DNA of 64,000 nt from positions 1 through 64,000 of the forward strand of contig JANBPT010000092.1 in the NCBI GenBank assembly GCA_027575765.1, given 5' to 3'. Positions 56,363-64,000 of this stretch are shown here, one piece after another (positions within the stretch are counted from its first letter, which is position 1; each line of letters starts with the position of its first letter). The notes under the pieces are model-generated. The model was not told the origin of the DNA and searched no databases. It saw only the letters and a list, made by a program, of their open reading frames with translations. Origin of the DNA: Tieghemiomyces parasiticus (Eukaryota > Kickxellomycota > Dimargaritomycetes > Dimargaritales > Dimargaritaceae). Both the position numbers and the translations under genes were made by a program.

Positions 56363-56857
56363 ATGAAGACCCTCGGACTGTACTGGGTATTCACAGCTGG
56401 TACTGTCGTTCTGGTATCGGGTGTCATCGCGTACCTCGCAGGTCTGGCCATCGCCCCTGACAATCCCAGATAGCTAAAGTCTACCGGGAGCGATCGTTAT
56501 CGTCAGGAAAAAAATCTGGCTTACATTGCAGGGATAAGCTTCATCGCGGCCCTAGGCATCGTCTACCTATATTGTTTTGTAAGTAGTTCGGCTCATACCA
56601 TGCGAGCGTGACTTCTTGGCGGGTAGTGATGAAGAGGGACAGGCAGCACTGGTCGGTCACTCACAGTCATATTCACCTTCATTTCTTCCTCTTCCCATAA
56701 TCATCCGTCGACCTTAACCCTTCCCCTCGCCATTCAGAGGAAGCACACCTACCGGCTGACCCTCCCGCCGCTCGTCGTGCCAATGGCCGCTAGTAACCTA
56801 TATGGCCCGCCCGTCTACCAGCAGCTAATGCCACTTCCGCCGCGCGCCGTGGCTTAG
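56363..56857 (+). pseudogene. two-helix family member 2, interrupted by in-frame TAG
   Basis: Same architecture as its neighbours: exon 1 56363-56578 (72 codons) ending at GTAAGT in phase 0, exon 2 56738-56857 (40 codons) beginning Arg-Lys. Helix 1 (YWVFTAGTVVLVSGVIAYLA) and helix 2 (AYIAGISFIAALGIVYLYCF) are intact, as is the Pro-rich tail (LYGPPVYQQLMPLPPR). Codon 37, in the loop, is TAG (56471-56473). Removing 56442-56531 as an intron would keep the frame but uses a poor GTCTGG donor and deletes the loop. A recent pseudogene is the simplest reading; stop readthrough or a sequencing error are alternatives. Confidence 0.65.
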
Positions 56858-57944
56858 AACGACAAAACGCAAAGCTGGTGATGAAGACCTTGCATATCTA
56901 ACCGTCGCGTCGCAGTACCCCAGCAGTATAAGCCGATGATCCCTATAGGGTGTGCCGTAGCTTTAACTATATCAGAAGGATATTGGTGTAGTGCCGTGTT
57001 TGTAATACTCAGACCAAACATCTAACCCGTTTCGTATTCGGAGTGAGCAGACACGTTACTTTTCAGGGTTGTGTAGCCGCTGTACAAGCACCAGCCCGCC
57101 TTCAGCACCACAGATGGACTCTTCTACCGTTAGTTTTACCGGCCATATCCTCTCTTTGCCTGGTTTCGGCGACATATATTCGGAGTGGCCTATCCATGCA
57201 ATCGCTAGGCCAGGTCGTACGCTGCCTTAGTTACAACCATGTCCTATTGAACATATGTAGTGTCGTCTCTCCGCCGTCGCCAACGAGCAAATGGCGGAAG
57301 AGGCGGGCTGATTCTCATCCCCCCCCTCGTTTCACTCTACTCATGATAGCTAGCGATAGATGTGCCTTGGAAGGTGGTAAGTGTTATTGTTGGCGCCGTC
57401 ACAGGCTTGCCGCTGGGGATTCGTTGGTCATTGACCAGAGCGCCCGGTGATTGTATGATAGGTGTGAGGCAACAACCGCCTGTCGCAGAACATGAAGAAA
57501 TGGGGAGAGTGAGGGTAAGCGAGAAAGTATGAGAGGGGAAGTGGGCTACAAAGCGAGAGGAGAGGCGAAGATATAAAGACGCCCAGGTAACCTAATGTTC
57601 TTTGTCGTCTTCTCCGCTGAAGGTGCTGCGTTAGGGTGTCATGACTCGTCGAACCGCGCAAGCCCTTCCCTTCCCCGTTTCCTTTATTCGCCATTCACAC
57701 CTCTTTTTTCTTTTTACTACCTATTCCTCCGGTCTCGCACCCACATGTTGCAACGTTGAACAGGCGTATTTAACGAGCTAAGCGACCACCCCCGCCCGGA
57801 CCGTGATTCATTTTCGCCACTCGTTCCACACCTCCTTCCTCCTCGTACCCTTGGCGGCTTCGGCTACGTTTTTTTTATCCATCGCTGCATACCCGTTCAC
57901 CTCCCTTCCATTCTAGCTTTACGCGTGCGCCTTATTTACCCACT
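56858..57944. other. spacer between family members 2 and 3
   Basis: An unassigned 135-codon frame at 57043-57450 ends in a basic tail after a hydrophobic stretch; not called. 57700-57944 is a pyrimidine-rich leader. Confidence 0.4.
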
Positions 57945-58447
57945 ATGCAGATAAACCGAACCGTTGTCCGCTGCGTGTTGGCCTTCGGCGCCCTCATGGT
58001 CGTCACCGGCCTTCTAATCCTCGTCATTGGCACGTTCGAAATACTACATTTTCTCAAGAACATTACCTTAAACTTTTCGGATTACTCCCAGGCGAAGACG
58101 TGCCTCATTGCCGGTATCGTCCTACTCATTTTGGGCCTGACAGTGGTGGTCATCAGTGGGGGTTTGTCCATAATCGCGGTAAGTTATCTTGCGGTCACAT
58201 GTAACAACCATACCCACCATTACTCCAATACATGTTTTCCACGGAAAAGTCGGTGAGCCTATGGGACGCAGTAATTCATAGTACACTATCGACTTTTCTG
58301 CCAGTTTTTTTCCCGTCCAATATCCCCTGACATATTACGCCTACATTTCCATACTGGTGCCATTCACAGAAAGCCCAGCGTCGCAAAATCAAGCAGGCCA
58401 AGAAAGCTTCCCAAAATGGCATGCCCCCTATGAGCACTGCTGTTTAA
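57945..58447 (+). CDS. two-helix membrane protein, tandem family member 3
   Basis: Exons 57945-58178 (78 codons) and 58370-58447 (26 codons), phase-0 GTAAGT intron of 191 nt, 103 residues. Helix 1 is about 11-29 (VLAFGALMVVTGLLILVIGT). The loop contains one N-glycosylation site (KNITLNFS). Helix 2 is about 52-76 (CLIAGIVLLILGLTVVVISG). The tail is short and strongly basic (KAQRRKIKQAKKA), unlike the Pro-Tyr tail of member 1. Exon boundaries fall at the same place relative to helix 2 as in the other copies. Confidence 0.75.
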
Positions 58448-60514
58448 TTTCGGCTCTCTAAACCAGCAATCCCCTTACTACGACACATGACATAGACTAT
58501 AGTAGAAAAGGGATCGGTCGGGCCACTTTGGTTCAGACTCAACTCCTCCCCTCCGGGGCTTCGACACTATTGGAGACCCGACGGCTACACAGAAAGGTGA
58601 TTCTCTCCTCGCAACCCGGTACTTTATATCGTGCTATGGAATCACCCACGCTACTCCCTATCTCTGAGACGTGTACAACTGAGAAGCTAAATTTATGCAA
58701 TGCCTTCCCTTTTCAACTTTCCTTGCTACATCACCGTATATTAAAAATTATGCATACTTTGTTCATTGGATTGATAGAGTCGAGTTGTATGCGGCTGTAG
58801 CCGAAAGTACCTTGGTCAGGATAACTACCACCCTCTACCACCTCCTCCTTTCGCTATCGGTAGGTAAGTGCAGCAACTACAATGGCTGGTGGCGGAAACG
58901 ATGCCACGGGTCGTTATTGATATCAATGTTGGCCAGACCGCGCTAAACATCGTCCTGACGCTACAATGGCAACAGCGCAACATATGGCGTTTAAATAAAC
59001 TTATCTCTGAACGGACAGCGAATTGCCAAGCTCGTCTTCTCTTGTCAGATTACTGTGAGTCACTCAGTATGAACCTTAACGAGAATCAATAGTCTTAAAG
59101 GCAATCTGTTCCTATTTTAATGGAGGCACACCCCAGGACACCCCCTTGTCCAAGAAAGCTACCTCCCTTCAAGAATATATCTTCCTGATAGAATCTTCCA
59201 ACTTCCATTGCGGATTATCCCCATCCTTTGGGAAATAAGAAGGTGACAGCCTTCAGAGTTTGAAGGAGAACTCAACTCAGTGTTGGGTCCTCCGCCTCAT
59301 GGAGTAAGTCTCTAAATCAAGCACCTTAAGCTACACCAAATGGTTTCGCATCATCGCTCAAACCACACCTATTTAAAGACGACAAATCGCCCGTAATCGC
59401 AGACTTGTTAAGTGTGTAATAAATACTGTTTCTTTATTCTACTCGGCCTGCTTTCTGGCGACTTTTCCTTGGTCTTTCTTCTAGCTGCTCCCCCTCTCGG
59501 GCTACACACCCTGTCATACTATCCCCCTCGTTTACAGAAGCCCCGAAAATGCCCCACTGAAATCAAATTATTGTTATCCTACGTTTAAATTTTGATATTG
59601 CGATCAACTTCTATTACTAATCGCCTGGGTTCGCCCCCGATCACACATTTATTCGTCAATTTAAACAAAAATAGCCACCATGAGATTCCCGCGAAAGTGA
59701 GGAGTGGATAGGCAAACCCTACATAGTTTGAAAATTAAGACGCAGCCATGTTTCGATGAAGGCTATCAATTTATCTGCAATTGACTGTAGTGTCCATAAG
59801 CCGCAATACCCCGAGCCCAACTATCTGTTCCGCCCTGCATGTCATACATATTGGCTACCGCCCAAACCTCCATACACGAAGTTTGTTCTGGAGGCCATCC
59901 AAGCCCGCTACACAACTATGTAACCAGCCACCGTGATGCACGGCCTCCGGATACCCACCAGCGACGGCCTCGACGTTGCTAAATCAGCCTTAAGCCCGAA
60001 CCTCCTCGACGTTCCCTCCTCCGTCCGTTAACCCGTTTTATGTACCGCTTGACATTCGTAGCGCTCCCATCTCTCCTTCTTCGGCTATTGAGTTCCTTAT
60101 GCTCTTACCCACCTCACCTTGCTCCTTATCGCGCTTACTAACTAGACGTCTTGCAAATCAACCCTACTACCTCATTTATTGATCAACCCCGCCTTGTACC
60201 ATCAGTATAAACACCATGACCCCCACTCTCCTTGTCTCCATTTAGCAGCGTCATACTGACCAACTAGATACCCTTACTGTCACCTAGAGACGCTATTTTT
60301 CACGTTAGTATGAACTTACTGTTGCTTGAATCACAGTTTTTCTAAAGTGTTGCTTATGTAGGAAAACACCAACTGTTTCGGATTCTTTTTATAAAAAATA
60401 ACCTCCTCACCTCGTTCAGTACTCGGCCTAGAAACCCTTAATTCGTCGTGTGGCTTAATATCGAGCGACAGTTATATTAGATAAGCCAAAAACTAGCCTG
60501 GCTGAGCATATCGT
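58448..60514. other. spacer, possible decayed fragments
   Basis: 58695-58946 has a frame with hydrophobic segments (ITTTLYHLLLSLSVG), and 59797-59924 reads as a Pro/Tyr-rich tail (YPEPNYLFRP and PPKPPYTKF) ending in a stop, reminiscent of family tail exons. Neither is complete enough to call a family copy. Confidence 0.35.
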
Positions 60515-60911
60515 CTAGTGGTGCTCTTCTAAACTTATCAAGTAAACCTCCTCACCTTTGCAATCCCATATATCGATATCTACGCAACCCAGGGTCTTCA
60601 CACACACAACATTGGATTGATTGATGTCCACTCCACCCCTTTCAAGGCAAAAATCATTGTCGTTATCACATTCAGTTTTTGGTAGGATTGACAAGTACGG
60701 TCGATAAATGAAATTCCTGAAGAAAATAATAATAATAAGCGGAAACCAGGCCCCGAGTCCAAACATTACCTAGCGACAGCCAGTCAGCTAATGCTTCTAC
60801 CAGCCTATTCTTGAACTGCAACTCATACAGAGACGCCACGGTAATTGTACTCGATAGTGGGCCAACGGTCAAAGACACCACGTCCTTCAGCTGCAGGCTA
60901 ATTCTTCTCAC
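60515..60911 (-). CDS. possible small two-exon gene, unknown
   Basis: A frame from 60911 (MRRISLQLKDVVSLTVG, ending LVEALADWLSLG) meets a GTAATG donor. A TTCTTCAG acceptor about 53 nt later opens a second segment. In one phase it continues to a stop; in another it reads a Cys- and Asp-rich stretch (ECDNDNDFCLERGG). The phase that fits the donor is not the Cys-rich one. Weak; no family recognised. Confidence 0.2.
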
Positions 60912-61581
60912 CGGATGACGGAAACTTCCTAGATCGCTTTTATTAACCCCATATATCGCGAGACAAGAGTGAATCCAGTACGTCAGGACCCAGATTTTGG
61001 TTTTTCTCCGATCCTTTTCTCTCTTCGGTATATTAGCCGAAACGTAAACGTCACAGCGATGCCTAGCCGTACAGCACCATTATATCCTGTTTCAGCACCC
61101 AAACCAACCATTTCCTCTTCCCCCCACTCTTCCGTCATACCGGGATGTGGGTTGGTCGACTGCCCTTTTTCACGTCATTGGCTAGCGTGGGAGTGAGGGG
61201 CCAGATCCAGTACTAGGAGGAAGGGTGGGGGGAGCGGAGGTCACCTGGCTCGGAGTCCAGTACCTTGTAAATAGGGTTGTCGTCATTGAGTCGAGCCCGA
61301 TACAGACACCGTGTTGGACACTTTGGAGGTGGCTACCACACACGTCGGAATTTGAATCCGGGACGGTATATAATAGTGGACTCTGTCGCCGCCTCCCCTC
61401 TCATTAAACATGACCAGTCGTTCCGCCAATCTCAGTCTTTTCCTCCCCATAGTGTGTCCTCCGCCCCACCGGTCATCCCCCTGACTACCCCGTTCCTCTC
61501 TTACTCTCTTTCTCTCTCCGGGCTCATATATACACCATACACACTGCCTCTTCAGCAACCGTTCTTATCACTACAGCAACC
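60912..61581. promoter_or_regulatory. upstream region of family member 4
   Basis: TATATAATA at about 61367 lies 215 bp before the ATG at 61582, followed by a pyrimidine-rich leader (TCTTACTCTCTTTCTCTC at 61498-61515). No gene. Confidence 0.4.
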
Positions 61582-62132
61582 ATGCGGTCCTCGGCTCCTT
61601 GCTGGCTGCTTCTCCTTGGTATCCTTTTGGCCATTGCTGGCATTGTGCTCATTATCATCGGGGCCATCCGCAGTGTCCATCGCGTCGACAACATCAACGG
61701 CTATGGCTCCCATTTATACTTCAACATGACCACCATGATGATTGTTGGTATCGTCCTACTCGCCGTGGGTCTTATCTCTGAGCTTGTCGGCTGCTGCCTC
61801 TTCTGTGTGCGGGTAAGTAGCAAGGAATCGAACGTCGTACAAGAGTGTCCTTTGGCTACATCACGGGTAGTTGTTTCAACCCTGATACGGCGGTGTCATG
61901 GCAGTAGTCTTTATGCGGATGCGTGCATGCCCCTGACTTAGCCGTGAGACTTAGACTTGGCATCATACAGACTGGTTACTAACCTGGCATACTACATTTT
62001 ACACTTGCCTTACACCAGCGTAAGCGTTCCCGCAGACACGGTCCCATGGGTGGTCACGTCCCCGTGCAGGTTGCTGAGCCCCACGGCCCTGATGGCACCT
62101 ACCCGCGTAATAACATGCAGTCGGTCTATTAG
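61582..62132 (+). CDS. two-helix membrane protein, tandem family member 4
   Basis: Exons 61582-61812 (77 codons) and 62019-62132 (38 codons), phase-0 GTAAGT intron of 206 nt, 114 residues. Helix 1 is about 7-28 (CWLLLLGILLAIAGIVLIII). The loop carries one N-glycosylation site (NMT). Helix 2 is about 52-76 (MMIVGIVLLAVGLISELVGC) with Cys-Cys following. The tail starts RKRSRRHG and ends in NNMQSVY. The NMT and NIT sites in members 4 and 3 support a luminal or extracellular loop with both ends in the cytosol. Confidence 0.75.
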
Positions 62133-63422
62133 TAGGAGTCGCGGCGCCCAAGGCCTTCTGTCCACCCCCTTTTGTGGAACTGGATGAGAGAATGCCCGGA
62201 TTGACGACACCTTTTGGCCCGAACTTACGGGTCTGTTGAACGAGGTATTTCATCAACGTTTATTACTTTACTCTCCACTGTCTCATACTTTGCAGTATAG
62301 CCTGTCTGTCGTATAATATAGTATATATATATTGCTCTAGGTACGTTCGTGGGTTATCTTGTAGATATGATTACCTGATAGTCAGTCCGAGGTAAGAGGA
62401 ATCGGCATTCAATAGTTCGACTCGGCACATAGTATAGAAAATATATAAATCAACTAAGCTAAAGTAAAGGGGGTGGAACGCAAGCGTAAATCAAGATTGA
62501 CCACGTAGAAGACGCTTTCGTTGGTCCGAATCTGCACCCACTGCTTCGACGAAGTGAGCCGTGCAACGTACGAGCTCCCAGGGCTTGTCGTCGTATCGTT
62601 AGCTTCGACGCTGGTAGATCAACCGCCGTTCATTTTCTCGCTCGCTCCCCCTCTCTCTACTTCTCTTCCCTGTCGCCACTCTTATCTAGCCCTGCCACGG
62701 TACATCACCTTTGTCTGATGCTACTATGCAGTCACAAACGGATAGTTGGGACACAATCTATCTCTTCGAACCGTGATTTATTAACGGCCGTAGGGAGAGG
62801 CAACGAAGAAGTTCGGCTCTCCACTTTTGGTCACCCTTGCCCCTGATCACAGGTAAATGAGTGAATCGGTGCATAGTTGTCTAAACGCCACTCATATGTC
62901 GCTAGGCTTGTGCAGAGTACCCCTCTTTAGAGATAAGCCCTTCGGCTTCCTTCGGCGACCACCGATCGTCCCGGCCGATTCACCGATCAGTTATCGACAT
63001 CTGCCTTGTCACTCTTGCTCAACCTTCCTTACCATTACCACTGTTGAAAATACCCCACCGGATGTACTTTGTCCATTACTCTGACCACTGCGGGTTTCTG
63101 GCTACTGACGATCCCTCTCCTGTGTGATACACTCGGTCTCCGCTGACGGGCCCTGCGCATACATCGTGTGGGTTGTTAAGCAAATGAGCCAGTGGATGCA
63201 CAGACGCAACTGAAGCGGCATCACGACTCAATATAAACCTTGGTAACTGCCGCCGCTCCTTCCACTGATCGCATGCCCTAGAACCTATACCGATACATTA
63301 ACCTAGTGTATTATTAATACTCACAGACCAACCAGTCCTCTTCCTATAATATCGATTTCTCAAAACACCTCCTCCTCAACCCACTGCTTCCATTTACATA
63401 CCCTTTTTTTTCGGAGGTCGTC
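62133..63422. other. spacer between family members 4 and 5
   Basis: A (TA)n run at about 62320-62330. No gene recognised. Confidence 0.5.
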
Positions 63423-64000
63423 ATGGGTGCCACATCGGTTTGCCGCGCTGTTCTTACCGGTATCATACTAATGGCCGTAGGGCTTGTAGTCGGCGTCGTT
63501 GGCATTATCCTTCGAGCCGTGGCCGACAGAGATACATATTATCAGGTGTCTTCCACCAGGACCATGGTGATGTCTATCGTTGGTCTCGTCCTTTTCGCCG
63601 CTGGAGCCCTCCTAATATTAGTTGCCATCACGGCCCTCTGCGCACGGGTAAGTATAATGTCATCAGCGGCCGAGTTCCCTCTTAACCTACTGACGCCAGT
63701 TCATCTCCCGGCGACGCTTACCTTGGCTCATTCACTAATTTTAACCGCCACTCACCAATGGGACCCTGCCCGCTCGTTAACCCTGACCGTAGAGGAGGCG
63801 GAGCGTCAAGGGCTCTCGATCGCGGGTAACCGTGAAAGCCAGGCCGCCCCGCCACACTGCGGAGGAGAAATGTCAGCTGGATGTCTAGCTGCTTCCGGCA
63901 GGATTCCCACCTTCGAGGCGGGTCAGCTAGGCAGCATGGTGCACCATTATTTTTTATTATTTTCTATCTACAAAGGTCCTGTCAATACCGCTTTATAGAT
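63423..64000 (+). CDS. two-helix membrane protein, family member 5 (cut by window end)
   Basis: Exon 1 is 63423-63647, exactly 75 codons as in member 1, ending at a phase-0 GTAAGT. Helix 1 is about 8-29 (AVLTGIILMAVGLVVGVVGI), the loop is polar (DRDTYYQVSSTR), and helix 2 is about 49-73 (MSIVGLVLFAAGALLILVAI), followed by CAR. The tail exon is not identified within the remaining 350 bases and probably lies beyond the window. Reading straight through the donor gives a 191-codon frame whose second part has no family features. Confidence 0.7.

Noticed and set aside
60503..60540. TCGTCTAGTGGT, resembling a tRNA-Glu A box
   Set aside because: No B box or cloverleaf downstream.
63648..63998. Continuation of family member 5 as one 191-codon frame
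   Set aside because: All other members splice at the equivalent GTAAGT; the read-through part has no family features.
1..64000. CRISPR arrays, operons, bacterial regulatory sites
   Set aside because: Spliceosomal introns and eukaryotic gene content throughout; no regularly spaced short repeats seen.

Overview
The window is nuclear DNA of a fungus. Peroxisomal malate synthase, COPI beta-prime, Tim44, SAGA and INO80 subunits and a GATA factor are all encoded. Genes carry short introns (mostly 50-230 nt, donors nearly always GTAAGT or GTAGGT) and sit GC-rich in AT-richer spacers. A UBE2S-type E2 (not found in budding yeast) and a GGT-like hydrolase full of tiny exons suit an early-diverging lineage. 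A zoopagomycotan or kickxellomycotan origin is my guess only.

Layout. 0-2.2 kb: malate synthase. 2.6-10.4 kb: gene-poor, with a decayed mariner fragment, a diverged two-part repeat, a small secreted protein and a CNBP/Gis2-like zinc-knuckle gene. 10.4-39.9 kb: housekeeping block holding a Pus1-type pseudouridine synthase, trifunctional C1-THF synthase, CCS1 copper chaperone, UBE2S-type E2, TIM44, an unrecognised Ser/Pro-rich protein, an SGF11-like SAGA subunit, a Cys-rich GPI-type surface protein, a nuclear-looking WD40 protein, COPI beta-prime and a GGT-like hydrolase. 39.9-47.9 kb: gene desert with a longer mariner relic, the second copy of the diverged repeat and coding-like remnants. 47.9-53.2 kb: a GATA factor and an IES6-like INO80 subunit. 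54.5-64 kb: five dispersed tandem copies of an unrecognised two-helix membrane protein family. All five share one architecture (exon 1 of 72-78 codons, phase-0 intron, short tail exon); one copy has an in-frame stop and one is cut by the window end.

The genes do not form a pathway. Several relate loosely: malate synthase and C1-THF synthase in central metabolism, Tim44 and a mitochondrially targetable C1-THF synthase in mitochondria, and SGF11, IES6 and GATA in chromatin and transcription. Most multi-exon models were assembled by hand from splice signals, reading-frame phase and family resemblance. The least conventional content is the two-helix family and the mariner-associated repeat, one of whose modules is inverted between copies.
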